A stretch of 64,000 bases of DNA. It comes from Chlorogloea sp. CCALA 695 (GTDB lineage Bacteria; Cyanobacteriota; Cyanobacteriia; Cyanobacteriales; Chroococcidiopsidaceae). The translations under genes and the position numbers were made by a program. Under the pieces are notes generated by a model. That model was not told where the DNA came from. It saw only the letters and a list, made by a program, of their open reading frames with translations, and did not search any database. The stretch is taken from the NCBI RefSeq assembly GCF_003003885.1, contig NZ_PVWN01000012.1:46463-110462 (forward strand), in the 5' to 3' direction. Of this stretch, positions 34,411-42,971 are shown piece by piece. Every line of letters starts with the position of its first letter. Positions within the stretch are counted from its first letter, which is position 1.

Positions 34411-34719
34411 ATGTCAATAGCTGTTGGAATGATTGAGACTAAAGGCTTCCCTGCGATCGTTGAAGCAGCAGATGCTATGGTCAAAGCGGCCCGCGTGACG
34501 CTCGTGGGTTATGAAAAAATTGGTAGCGCTCGCGTCACCGTAATTATTCGGGGCGACGTTTCTGAGGTGCAAGCCTCTATAGCCGCCGGAGTTGAATCGG
34601 TCAAACGGGTAAATGGTGGAGAAGTATTATCTACTCACGTCATTGCTCGTCCTCACGAAAATCTAGAGTATGTTCTCCCGATTCGTTACACCGAAGAAGT
34701 AGAACAATTTCGGATGTAA
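34411..34719 (+). CDS. ccmK1: Carboxysome shell protein CcmK, first copy
   Basis: A 102-residue single BMC-domain protein that forms hexamers tiling the flat facets of the beta-carboxysome shell. It begins [20 protein letters not shown] and has [21 protein letters not shown], where the KIGS loop lines the central pore. The sequence [20 protein letters not shown] end (here [12 protein letters not shown]) is typical of CcmK1/CcmK2. The second copy follows after 80 bases and differs mainly at the C-terminus. The numbers 1 and 2 are assigned by order only. Confidence 0.93.
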   Translation: MSIAVGMIETKGFPAIVEAADAMVKAARVTLVGYEKIGSARVTVIIRGDVSEVQASIAAGVESVKRVNGGEVLSTHVIARPHENLEYVLPIRYTEEVEQFRM

Positions 34720-34799
34720 ATAAGAGTAGCCGAGATTTGCGAAAAGATCGGCGCATTTAGTACAAAATCACCAAAAAAATTATCTAAGGATTAAAACTC

Positions 34800-35153
34800 A
34801 TGGCAATTGCCGTTGGAATGATCGAAACTCTAGGGTTTCCCGCCGTTGTTGAAGCTGCCGATGCTATGGTTAAAGCAGCACGAGTCACTTTAGTAGGTTA
34901 CGAAAAAATTGGTAGCGGTCGCGTCACCGTAATCGTTCGGGGAGACGTTTCTGAGGTGCAAGCCTCCGTAGCTGCCGGGGTAGACAACGTTAAAAGAGTT
35001 AACGGCGGTCAAGTATTATCTACTCACATCATCGCGCGTCCTCATGAAAACCTAGAGTACGTTCTACCTATCCGCTACACCGAAGAAGTAGAACAATTCC
35101 GCGATAGTGTCAGTGGCAGAGCGCTCCATTCTGGCCCTTACACTAGACCATAA
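34800..35153 (+). CDS. ccmK2: Carboxysome shell protein CcmK, second copy
   Basis: A 117-residue BMC-domain hexamer subunit, closely similar to the upstream copy ([20 protein letters not shown], the same KIGS pore loop). It has a 15-residue longer tail after EEVEQF ([17 protein letters not shown]). The two copies look like a tandem duplication. The ribosome site AAGGA precedes the ATG. Its stop is followed directly by the ccmL ATG, so translation is tightly linked. Confidence 0.93.
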   Translation: MAIAVGMIETLGFPAVVEAADAMVKAARVTLVGYEKIGSGRVTVIVRGDVSEVQASVAAGVDNVKRVNGGQVLSTHIIARPHENLEYVLPIRYTEEVEQFRDSVSGRALHSGPYTRP

Positions 35154-35456
35154 ATGCAAATTGCCAAAGTTCGTGGCACGGTAGTTAGCAATTATAAAGA
35201 ACCGAGTCTTAGCGGTGTAAAGTTCCTCCTACTGCAACTTGTAGATGAGGAGGGACGCTTATTACCCAAGTATGAAGTAGCAGCCGATTTCGTAGGGGCA
35301 GGGCTAAATGAATGGGTGCTTTTCAGTCGTGGAAGTGCTGCCCGTCAAGTTAGAGGGAGTGAATCGCGTCCGGTAGATGCCGCCGTAGTGGCGATTATTG
35401 ATACCGTCAGTGTTGACAATCTCTCTATTTACAACAAAAAAGACGAATATCGCTAA
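35154..35456 (+). CDS. ccmL: Carboxysome vertex protein CcmL
   Basis: A 100-residue BMV (EutN/CcmL) protein that forms pentamers closing the vertices of the shell. It begins MQIAKVRGTVVSNYKEPSL and contains GVKFLLLQLVDEEGRLLPKY, VGAGLNEWVLFSRGSAARQV and DAAVVAIIDTVSVDN. The start is immediately after the ccmK2 stop with no gap. The length is normal. Confidence 0.93.
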   Translation: MQIAKVRGTVVSNYKEPSLSGVKFLLLQLVDEEGRLLPKYEVAADFVGAGLNEWVLFSRGSAARQVRGSESRPVDAAVVAIIDTVSVDNLSIYNKKDEYR

Positions 35457-35496
35457 TTGATTGCAGCATTAAATTCTTAATTTGGAGAATATACCT

Positions 35497-37158
35497 ATGG
35501 CGAAGCGTAGTTCCGCCGCTCCCCCTACCCCTTGGTCAAAAAGTCTCACAGAACCAAAAATTGACAAGAGTGCCTACATTCACTCTTTTTCAAACATTAT
35601 TGGGGATGTACGGATTGACAGCAATGTCATGATTGCCCCCGGTACTTGCATTCGTGCTGACCAAGGCAATCCTTTCTACATCGGCAAAAGTACAAGTATT
35701 CAAGATGGCGTAGTAATTAATGGTTTAGAGACAGGACAAGTTGTCGGCGATGACAACAAATCTTACTCCGTTTGGATTGGGAGTAATACTTCAATTACTC
35801 ACATGACCCTAATTCACGGGCCCGCCTACATCGGCAACAATTCTTTTATTGGGTTTCGCTCGACAATATTTAATTCTCGTATTGGTGAAGGCTGTATCGT
35901 CATGATGCACGCCTTGATTCAAGACGTAGAAATTCCCCCAGGTAAGTATGTCCCGTCAGGCAGCATAATTACCACCCAGCAGCAAGCAAATCGTCTTCCC
36001 AACGTCCAAGAAGCGGATAAAAATTTTGCTCATCATGTCGCCGGGGTAAACGAAGCTTTAAGGGCAGGCTATCACTGTGTTGATGATGTTGATTGCATTA
36101 CGCCAATTAGGGAAGAACTAAATAGAACTTACGCCTTGAGTCCAACAGATTCGCAAAAAAGTATTAACAAACAGGAATATCAAGAAATGGGTGTAAATAG
36201 AGAAGTAATGGAACAGGTGCGCGATTTGCTGGCTCAAGGCTATCGTATTGGTATGGAACACGCCGACGAGCGGAGATTTCAAACAAGTTCTTGGAAAAGC
36301 TGCGCCACAATTCAATCAAGTCGAGATTTTGAAGTATTTGCCGAAATCTCCGCTTGCTTAGAAGAGCATGGCGGCGAATATGTAAGGATAATTGGCATCG
36401 ATACCAAAGCTAAGAAGCGAATATTAGAAACAATTATTCAAAGACCAAGCGATCGCCCCGGTAGCGGTAATGGTAGTAATAGTTATACGCCTAGCCGCTC
36501 TAATAGTTATACGCCAAGTAGCTACAGTAGTAAAGTTAGTAGCAGTGTATTACCTGCTGAAGCTGTAGAGCAAGTCCGCAACCTGTTAGCTCAAGGCTAC
36601 CGCATCGGGACAGAACATGCCGACAAGCGCCGTTTTCAGACTAGCTCGTGGCATAGTTGCAGCCCCATTGATGCCAAAGGCGAATCTGATGCGATCGCAG
36701 CATTAGAAGAATGTATCGCAAATCATGGCGGCGAATACGTGCGAATGGTAGGTATTGATCCCAAAGCCAAGCGCCGGATATCTGAAACTATTATCCAAAG
36801 ACCCGATGGCAACAATAATATTACGCCATCAACTAGCCGATCCACAGCTACCGCCAGTAGTTCAAGCCGTAGCTCCGCAGCTACCAGCACCCGGCTTAGT
36901 GCCGAAATTGTCCAGCAAGTAAGCCAGTTGCTCTCTCAAGGCTGCCAAGTTAGCACCGAATACGCCGACGAACGCAGATATAAAATCAATTCCTGGCAAA
37001 GTGGCGGCGTAATTCAATCTCAGCGAGATGCGGAAGTAATTGCGGCTCTAGAATCGACCATAGACGAACATAGTGGCGCTTACGTGCGGCTAATTGGCAT
37101 TGACCCCAAAGCAAAACGCCGAGTTTGCGAAGTGTTAATTCAACGACCGAGCAAGTAG
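35497..37158 (+). CDS. ccmM: Carboxysome scaffold CcmM, gamma-CA plus three SSUL
   Basis: A 553-residue scaffold from ATG 35497 (GGAG lies 13-10 bases before; an upstream in-frame TTG is less likely). Residues 1-210 form a left-handed beta-helix gamma-carbonic anhydrase domain. His102 and His107 (THMTLIHGP) are kept, as are Cys194 and Cys200, but position 75 is Asn (VVINGLE) where the family has a zinc-ligand His. Three Rubisco-small-subunit-like modules follow (about 236-317, 353-436 and 469-551), joined by Ser/Thr/Asn-rich linkers. Modules 1 and 2 have Cys pairs 18 apart (269/287, 388/406) for redox control of Rubisco binding; module 3 lacks them, as in Synechococcus. Confidence 0.95.
   Translation: MAKRSSAAPPTPWSKSLTEPKIDKSAYIHSFSNIIGDVRIDSNVMIAPGTCIRADQGNPFYIGKSTSIQDGVVINGLETGQVVGDDNKSYSVWIGSNTSITHMTLIHGPAYIGNNSFIGFRSTIFNSRIGEGCIVMMHALIQDVEIPPGKYVPSGSIITTQQQANRLPNVQEADKNFAHHVAGVNEALRAGYHCVDDVDCITPIREELNRTYALSPTDSQKSINKQEYQEMGVNREVMEQVRDLLAQGYRIGMEHADERRFQTSSWKSCATIQSSRDFEVFAEISACLEEHGGEYVRIIGIDTKAKKRILETIIQRPSDRPGSGNGSNSYTPSRSNSYTPSSYSSKVSSSVLPAEAVEQVRNLLAQGYRIGTEHADKRRFQTSSWHSCSPIDAKGESDAIAALEECIANHGGEYVRMVGIDPKAKRRISETIIQRPDGNNNITPSTSRSTATASSSSRSSAATSTRLSAEIVQQVSQLLSQGCQVSTEYADERRYKINSWQSGGVIQSQRDAEVIAALESTIDEHSGAYVRLIGIDPKAKRRVCEVLIQRPSK
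36187..37158 (+). other. ccmM: Possible internal start for the short CcmM form
   Basis: Many beta-cyanobacteria make a short CcmM, only the SSUL modules, from an internal start. Here ATG 36187 (residue 231, [11 protein letters not shown]) lies just between the gamma-CA domain and SSUL1, with AGGAA twelve bases upstream; ATG 36208 (residue 238) is a second option. The product would have 323 residues, near 35 kDa. This is inferred from position and family knowledge. Confidence 0.5.
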
Positions 37159-37219
37159 GACGCATTACTTTAAAAAGCAGATAACTTGATTCCTGTTAAA
37201 TTCCAGAGACTGTATCTTG

Positions 37220-37831
37220 ATGAAGTTCCCCCCCTTACAGCCCATTAGCAATACTGAATATTATGTTAATGGCGATGTGACTATTCACCCTGGCGCTGCG
37301 ATCGCACCAGGGGTTCTCCTGCAAGCCGACCCAGAAAGCCAAATTATCGTTGGTGCTGGGGCTTGTATAGGTATGGGCGCAGTTTTGCACGCCTATCAAG
37401 GAGTTTTAGAAGTAGGGGAAAGCGCCAACATTGGCACGGGAGTTTTGATCGTAGGCAAAGGTAAAATCGGTACTAATGCTTGCATTGGCTCGATGACAAC
37501 AATTTTTAACTGCTCCGTAGAGTCTGGGCAAGTCCTAGCGCCGGGGACGCTATTGGGTGACTCAAGCCGCCCAATAGAGGATCAATTACCAGAAAATGTA
37601 CCGGAAGTTGTAGAACCATCAAACGGTCAAGTAGCCGAGCCTGTAAGTGTCAACAGCGCCCCCGCCGAGGTAGCCGAGGTTACTATAGAAGAACCCCAAG
37701 CGCCGGAACCTGTAGCCAAGGCAAATAACCCAGTTTATGGGGAAGAAAGCCTTAACCGATTATTATCGACCCTGTTACCCCATAGGCAAGCTTTAAATCG
37801 CCCATTAGATAATAGTCCCAGTAGCAGTTAA
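37220..37831 (+). CDS. ccmN: Carboxysome adaptor protein CcmN
   Basis: A 203-residue protein with a hexapeptide-repeat beta-helix (DVTIHPGAAIAPGVLLQADP, ACIGMGAVLHAYQGVLEVGE, GKIGTNACIGSMTTIFNCSV) that binds CcmM. A Glu/Pro/Val-rich linker leads to a C-terminal amphipathic encapsulation peptide (VYGEESLNRLLSTLLPHR) that binds CcmK. I chose ATG 37220 over the preceding TTG. It lies 58 bases after ccmM and 23 before ccmO. Confidence 0.92.
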   Translation: MKFPPLQPISNTEYYVNGDVTIHPGAAIAPGVLLQADPESQIIVGAGACIGMGAVLHAYQGVLEVGESANIGTGVLIVGKGKIGTNACIGSMTTIFNCSVESGQVLAPGTLLGDSSRPIEDQLPENVPEVVEPSNGQVAEPVSVNSAPAEVAEVTIEEPQAPEPVAKANNPVYGEESLNRLLSTLLPHRQALNRPLDNSPSSS

Positions 37832-37854
37832 GGAGTTTACCCAAGAGGTTTAGA

Positions 37855-38607
37855 ATGGAGGGAAATAACCAACAACACTTGCAAGATTTTAGAGACAAAG
37901 CCCTAGGTTTAGTATCGACTGGCAGTTTTCCGGCGATCGTGCGCGTTGCTGACGAAATGCTCAAAACCTCAGAAGTAACATTAGTAGGTTACGAAAAGAT
38001 TGGTAGCGGTCATTGTACGGCGATCGTTCGTGGCGGCATTTCTAATGTGCGTTTGGCTGTAGAAGTTGGCGCAGAAGTTGCCCAGCAGTTGGATCAATTA
38101 ATATCTAGTTTAGTTATTGCTCGACCTTTACCAAACTTGGAATTAGTTTTACCGATTGGTACTCGTTTAGCTCAACTGACTCAAAGACAAACAAAGAGCA
38201 GTCTCAGCAATCAAGCCATCGGTCTAATTGAAACTAGAGGTTTTCCGGCAATGGTAGGGGCAGCCGATGCTATGCTCAAAGCGGCAGATGTGCAACTTTC
38301 GGCCCATGAATTTATTGGTGCGGGTTTGTGTACGGCAATTATTCGCGGCTCAGTAGCAGATGTGGCAGTGGCGGTGGAAGCTGGAATGCACGAAGCAAGA
38401 AGGATTGGGGAATTGAACGCCGTAATGGTGATTTCGCGACCTATGGAAGACTTAGAACAAACTCTGCCTATAGCTAGTTGTTGGCTAGAAAGACCTCAGC
38501 CATTAGTTATCCCGATAAAGATTAAAGAAACTGAGAAAGAATTAGTCGAATTACCAGAATTAGAGCAGTTAACCGTTCAGCTTGAAGAACAGTTAGAAGA
38601 ATTATAG
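37855..38607 (+). CDS. ccmO: Carboxysome shell protein CcmO, tandem BMC
   Basis: A 250-residue protein with two BMC domains. The first (about 14-100) contains GSFPAIVRVADEMLKTSEVT and [19 protein letters not shown]. The second (about 118-205) contains IGLIETRGFPAMVGAADAML and EFIGAGLCTAIIRGS. A Glu-rich tail follows (ELVELPELEQLTVQLEEQ). CcmO forms pseudohexameric trimers in the shell and may join facet edges. It is the last gene of ccmK-K-L-M-N-O. Confidence 0.93.
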   Translation: MEGNNQQHLQDFRDKALGLVSTGSFPAIVRVADEMLKTSEVTLVGYEKIGSGHCTAIVRGGISNVRLAVEVGAEVAQQLDQLISSLVIARPLPNLELVLPIGTRLAQLTQRQTKSSLSNQAIGLIETRGFPAMVGAADAMLKAADVQLSAHEFIGAGLCTAIIRGSVADVAVAVEAGMHEARRIGELNAVMVISRPMEDLEQTLPIASCWLERPQPLVIPIKIKETEKELVELPELEQLTVQLEEQLEEL

Positions 38608-39027
38608 TGCGATCGCACTTTTTCCCAAATAACAGGTTTTAATTCTCTAAAATTTAATAAAAGATAGCATAGCAGTTAATTAAACTTAATAGCTCCTAGT
38701 ATCTAACTCGTAAAAAAGCCTGTTGCCAGCCATAAAAAAACAATTTATAGAAATCGCTGCCAGATAGTTGCTTCTAAGTTGTGTAGAAAACTTTATTGCA
38801 AATTATCAGCAAGATCGATGATTTTGTTCTTAGTATAATTACGCAGTTAATCGAGAAATTTACTAGAAAAATCAGTGAATTCCTTGATGAATAAACACTT
38901 GAAATATCATAAAAGTTTAATATAACCAACATTTAATTCAAGAAATTTTGGCTAAATTTTCAGTTGCATCAACTACAAAGCCATAGCTTCAAGTTAATCA
39001 CTCTCTAAAAAACAGGAATATTCGCCC
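38608..39027. other. Intergenic region after ccmO
   Basis: 420 AT-rich bases between the carboxysome operon and the V4R gene. One HIP1 site lies near 38610. I see no gene and no strong hairpin with a T-run. The promoter of the V4R-TPR-kinase genes should lie in the second half. Confidence 0.4.
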
Positions 39028-39198
39028 ATGGTAGCCTTACCTTTGAATAAAATTGTTACTCCTAAAAAGGAATTTTAAAAAGTTGAACATCCTTTAAAAC
39101 ATCAGTATCCGCAAAGAAACGCCCACTATAGTTTTACAGATTACTTTCACTTCCAGAGTGATCGCGGCATAGTTACAGACTGGAACGAAAGCCGCAAT
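39028..39198 (+). pseudogene. Interrupted 5' part of the V4R gene
   Basis: In frame with the V4R gene, ATG 39028 follows AGGA by ten bases and reads MVALPLNKIVTPKKEF. A TAA stop at 39076-39078 follows, and then 40 more coding-like codons (HYSFTDYFHFQ, GIVTDWNESRN) run straight into the 39199 ATG. The segment looks like the true N-terminus of this protein, broken by one stop codon. The frame is identical on both sides, so a single base change explains it. Confidence 0.6.
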
Positions 39199-40128
39199 AT
39201 GTTTGCTAGTGAAGATTTTATTATCGGTTTAATTGAAGGCTTAGAGGAAGAAGTAGGCTCGGCTTCTGGTGTCGTAATGTACAATATCGGCTACCAATGG
39301 GGGATGAGAGATGCTAAGTTTTTCCAGCAATGGTTTGAGCAAGAGTACAAGAAAACTATCCGGGAAGTAAATTCAGTCTTCATGCTAGAAGCTTGGTGGT
39401 GGCCCTTTACCGCTCAAGGTTGGGGCAACTGGGAAGTAGATATGAGCGAACATAAAAATGGATTTATGTTTGTCAACATTTTTGACTCGGCGGTAGCAAG
39501 AACTTTGGGCGATGTTGGTAAACCTGTATGCCACATTTACGCTGGCTTATTTGCTGGTTTCTTTAGCGATATTGTCAAAAAATCTTTGAGTTGCATCGAA
39601 ATTCAATGTTACTCAATGGGGGAAACCTACTGTAATAAACCTACTTTTACCAAACAAATGTTAAAACAACTAGCCCAATTGAGCAACGAGACTGAAGGAC
39701 GTTATGCTTCGAGTACCGAACTTCAATTTATCAAAGACTATATTGAGTCTGTAGATACGCGCATCAGTGCTTACGAGAAAATTCAACTCGCCGAAGCCGA
39801 AATTGTCAGCAAAGTAGCAGAGATTAGGAATGCGGCGGAACCAGAGTTGTTTGCCAAAGTTTCCCAAGTTGACGGTACTTCTGTATGCAGACGCGACTTT
39901 GCCAATATTTTACGCCACTCCGCCGCCGCCTTATTATTTGACGATCGCGATCGGATGCCGGAAAACTTTTTACTTTGGTACAAAATTATTGTGCGGACTT
40001 TTAGCTACGATCGCGCCGCAGGCGTAACTTATAAAGTTGTGCAAGAAGTCGCTCAAGAATACCTTACTACTCAAGAATCTACTTTATTCAATCCAATTTT
40101 ACAACTCAACCAAGTTGTTCTCGGTTAA
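39199..40128 (+). CDS. V4R-domain protein, Slr0144-like
   Basis: A 309-residue protein from the first ATG after the internal stop. It contains FIIGLIEGLEEEVGSASGVV, MLEAWWWPFTAQGWGNWEVD, GKPVCHIYAGLFAGFFSDIV and the Cys/His-rich CIEIQCYSMGETYC of V4R (4-vinyl reductase-like) domains. Homologs in Synechocystis lie in slr0144-slr0152, a cluster linked to photosystem II assembly and repair. V4R domains bind small hydrophobic molecules or tetrapyrroles. The natural start is probably 39028 but is cut off by a TAA, so this gene may be damaged or may give a shortened protein. Confidence 0.7.
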   Translation: MFASEDFIIGLIEGLEEEVGSASGVVMYNIGYQWGMRDAKFFQQWFEQEYKKTIREVNSVFMLEAWWWPFTAQGWGNWEVDMSEHKNGFMFVNIFDSAVARTLGDVGKPVCHIYAGLFAGFFSDIVKKSLSCIEIQCYSMGETYCNKPTFTKQMLKQLAQLSNETEGRYASSTELQFIKDYIESVDTRISAYEKIQLAEAEIVSKVAEIRNAAEPELFAKVSQVDGTSVCRRDFANILRHSAAALLFDDRDRMPENFLLWYKIIVRTFSYDRAAGVTYKVVQEVAQEYLTTQESTLFNPILQLNQVVLG

Positions 40129-40174
40129 AAACCGCGATTATTAATTAGCAATTTATCGGAGATATTTTGACGTT

Positions 40175-41230
40175 ATGCAATCAAGTTTAAATCAATCCAA
40201 AGCTCACGGTTGGTTAGATATTGTCGAAACCGTTTCTGTAATCGGTTCTATTGGTAGTTCTATTGCCTCTATTTTTATCAATCAAGCGGCTCTGGCTTCA
40301 ATTCCTTTATCAATTACAGTGATGCTCAATTTAGTAAACCGCCGATTGCAGCTAGAAGCGATCGCTAAAAATAATCAAAGTGCGGTTTCTCAAATCATGC
40401 CAGCAGTGGAAGCAAATAGCCAGCAAATCGCCCAATTACAGCAGTCTACTTTTGACTACCCACAAGTTAAAAGCAACGTTCAAGAAAATTCCCAGAGCCT
40501 CCAGAGCCTTCAAAGCGCAAATTCTCGTATGCTCCAAGGTATGCTTCAAGAGCAAAACAATCTTCAAGGAAGACTTCATGCTATTGACGAACAGCTAACC
40601 CATTCTAGCCAAGACTTTAACCAACTCAAGAGCGATACCCAAGAATACACTCAAATGTTGCAAACAAGTCAATTAGAAGTTGCCGAACTCCTGCAAGGTA
40701 AAGCTAAAGTTGAAACCACTATTGAGTCTTTAACTGCACACTTAGTAGAAATTCAAGAGATTATTCCTAGCTTAGTTGAAGGCAATAGCAACTTGATGGA
40801 TTACACCAAACTTCAAAGCTTATATGAGGAGCAAATGGAAATTGTTAGAAAAGTAGGTTGTTTGCGCGAAATTGATAGTTCCACTCAATCAATTCGGATT
40901 GCTCCCCACGATGCTGATGCTTACTACAAACGCGGTCTTAGCTTCCAAGCTTTAGGAGATAATCAAGGCTGTATTGGCGACTTTACCGAAGCAATTAAAC
41001 TCAATTCTAGCCATGCGTTCGCTTACTATAGTCGCGGTTTAGCTGCTATCGAGCTAGGTAATAAAAAAAGCGCAGTTCAAGATTTACGGGAAGCTGCCAA
41101 ATTATTTTTTGAGGCTGGCGATATTACCAGCTACCAATTAGCAAAAGACTCTAGTAACCAAATTCATGAGCGAACATCAGTTAGCGCTGAAACTGCCACA
41201 CAAGTTGCTGTCGGAAGTTTGTTTGCCTAG
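40175..41230 (+). CDS. Membrane TPR/coiled-coil protein, Slr0151-like
   Basis: A 351-residue protein. The N-terminal part has hydrophobic segments (VSVIGSIGSSIASIFINQAA, LASIPLSITVMLNLVNRRL), then a long coiled coil (about 75-215, Gln/Ser/Leu-rich), then TPR repeats (DADAYYKRGLSFQALGDNQG, AFAYYSRGLAAIELGNKK). The layout and its position between a V4R gene and a kinase gene resemble Synechocystis slr0151, needed for photosystem II repair. The link is by context and architecture. Confidence 0.75.
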   Translation: MQSSLNQSKAHGWLDIVETVSVIGSIGSSIASIFINQAALASIPLSITVMLNLVNRRLQLEAIAKNNQSAVSQIMPAVEANSQQIAQLQQSTFDYPQVKSNVQENSQSLQSLQSANSRMLQGMLQEQNNLQGRLHAIDEQLTHSSQDFNQLKSDTQEYTQMLQTSQLEVAELLQGKAKVETTIESLTAHLVEIQEIIPSLVEGNSNLMDYTKLQSLYEEQMEIVRKVGCLREIDSSTQSIRIAPHDADAYYKRGLSFQALGDNQGCIGDFTEAIKLNSSHAFAYYSRGLAAIELGNKKSAVQDLREAAKLFFEAGDITSYQLAKDSSNQIHERTSVSAETATQVAVGSLFA

Positions 41231-41261
41231 GTTATACGTTTTATCAGCAACATATTTTAAT

Positions 41262-42140
41262 ATGAATAATCAACCTAGTAGACTTCGGCAAACAGAATCA
41301 AAGTATTGTGACTTAGAGTTAGTAGGACAAGGTCAATTTGGGCGAGTTTTTCGAGCTACTCATAAAATAAGCGGACAAATAGTTGCACTTAAAGAATTAG
41401 AAACAAATCGCTTTCCTACAGCTAAATTTTTACGAGAATTACACTTTTTAATTAGCTTGCAGCATCCTAATGTTGTTACTTTTCAAGGTTTAGAGCATAC
41501 CTCAACAGGCAGATATTTAGTAATGGATTATTGCGATGGAGGTAGTCTACGCAATCTTATGAATAGAGAAGGAAAACTAAGTTTAGCTTTGAGTTTAAAG
41601 TTAGTTATTAATATTCTCGCTGGATTAGAGCATATTCATAGCCGCAAAATTATTCACCGAGATATTAAGCCAGAAAATATTTTACTCAGCCAAGATACCA
41701 CAGGGTTGATAGCGCGCGTTGCTGATTTTGGGATGTCTAAAATCAATTATGAACTTAGCACCGATAAGCAAGACGATTGTGCGGGTTCTCCTGCTTATAT
41801 GGCTCCAGAGCGCTTTTACGGTCAGTATTCTCCTGCTTCTGATTTGTACGCTGTAGGTATAATATTATTTGAGTTGATAGTGGGTTTACGTCCCTTTTCT
41901 GGCTTACCTGGTGAACTATTAAAAGCCCACATAAATCAAGCGGTAGTAATTCCCGAAGCCGTACCTTTTTTGTTACGCTCTACCATTACTAAAGCGATGC
42001 AAAAGCTACCATCTAATCGATTTAGTTCGGCAACAGAGATGCTAAAATCTGTGCAACTGGCGGCGCAAATAGAGGACGCAAGTAGTAACATTGTGCCTCC
42101 ATCAGAATCGGTGTTTGAGTTTTCTTTTTTTGGTGTGTGA
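41262..42140 (+). CDS. Ser/Thr protein kinase, SpkG/Slr0152-like
   Basis: A 292-residue eukaryotic-type kinase consisting of little more than the kinase domain. Motifs are VGQGQFGRVFRATHK (Gly loop), IVALKELE (Lys), IHRDIKPENILL (catalytic Asp), VADFGMSKI (metal-binding Asp) and GSPAYMAPERF. I chose ATG 41262; the earlier ATG at 41166 would overlap the TPR gene by 65 bases. No membrane segment or sensor domain is seen. With the V4R and TPR neighbours it matches the slr0144-slr0152 cluster, whose kinase Slr0152 is longer. Confidence 0.85.
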   Translation: MNNQPSRLRQTESKYCDLELVGQGQFGRVFRATHKISGQIVALKELETNRFPTAKFLRELHFLISLQHPNVVTFQGLEHTSTGRYLVMDYCDGGSLRNLMNREGKLSLALSLKLVINILAGLEHIHSRKIIHRDIKPENILLSQDTTGLIARVADFGMSKINYELSTDKQDDCAGSPAYMAPERFYGQYSPASDLYAVGIILFELIVGLRPFSGLPGELLKAHINQAVVIPEAVPFLLRSTITKAMQKLPSNRFSSATEMLKSVQLAAQIEDASSNIVPPSESVFEFSFFGV

Positions 42141-42358
42141 TTTTTTACTTAATCTAAGGTAAAAATAATACATTATTTGTTAGTTGCCTTGAGCTACATA
42201 TTGATGATTGAATTTGCCTGAATAAAAATATGAATTTAACTACAAAACTTTCTTTCTCAAATTGTTATTATCTCCGCAAAATCTTAATACAGCACTCCAA
42301 AGATTTGCAATGGATATTAGCATAAAATACTGGGGTTTGCCTTAATTCTTCTGAAGAC

Positions 42359-42964
42359 TTGAAACAACTCTTAGACAGCGTATATTTGGAGGATATTTTA
42401 GAACAGCTTTTACAACGGTTGTATGGGGAGGGAAAGGAATTTGATGCCAAAGTTCAGCAATTAGAACTTTTGTGCTTATCTCATCAAAAACTTGTAGCCA
42501 AAAATCTCTTATACTCTGAAGAAATGTTAAATACTCAACAGCAAGTTTTTTGGCTTTTGGGTTTTAAAAGAATAGAAATCAAAACTGAGGAAATAGTTGT
42601 AGCTCTTAACCACCTAAGTAAATATAGTAGCAACTATTTAGGGGCAAAAATAACTGCAAATAATTGGCAAGGAAATCGCCCTAGTAATAATGATTGGCTA
42701 AACCATTTTTCTATCGACAGTTCAGCAAAATTTGCTTTTTCTGGTACGAATGCTGAACCAGAAAGCTTTTTACAACTGCAATTAATCCATACGTGGGTTA
42801 CAAATTTTGTTCGACAGTATACAAAAACTTTTCGGGATTTTCCTCGCACTATTGAGCAAAAAAAATTAGGCGAAATAAAAGAGGGCTTATTGCTAACCCT
42901 TCTTGGTACTTACTCTGCTTGGTTAAATATAAATACAAAACCTGTACATAATTGGCTCAAGTGA
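42359..42964 (+). CDS. Hypothetical protein, helical
   Basis: A 201-residue protein, mostly helical and soluble (LLDSVYLEDILEQLLQRLYG, ELLCLSHQKLVAKNLLYSEE, LIHTWVTNFVRQYTKTFRDF). I do not recognise the family. The start is TTG 42359, the first usable start after an upstream stop, and no clear ribosome site precedes it; the true start could differ. It is AT-rich like the kinase gene 218 bases upstream. It may belong to the same operon, or be a lineage-specific gene. Confidence 0.5.
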   Translation: MKQLLDSVYLEDILEQLLQRLYGEGKEFDAKVQQLELLCLSHQKLVAKNLLYSEEMLNTQQQVFWLLGFKRIEIKTEEIVVALNHLSKYSSNYLGAKITANNWQGNRPSNNDWLNHFSIDSSAKFAFSGTNAEPESFLQLQLIHTWVTNFVRQYTKTFRDFPRTIEQKKLGEIKEGLLLTLLGTYSAWLNINTKPVHNWLK

Positions 42965-42971
42965 GGGGGAA

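Noticed and set aside
41166..41261. Longer N-terminus for the kinase
   Set aside because: It would overlap the TPR gene by 65 bases, and its residues do not look like a kinase N-terminus; ATG 41262 fits better.
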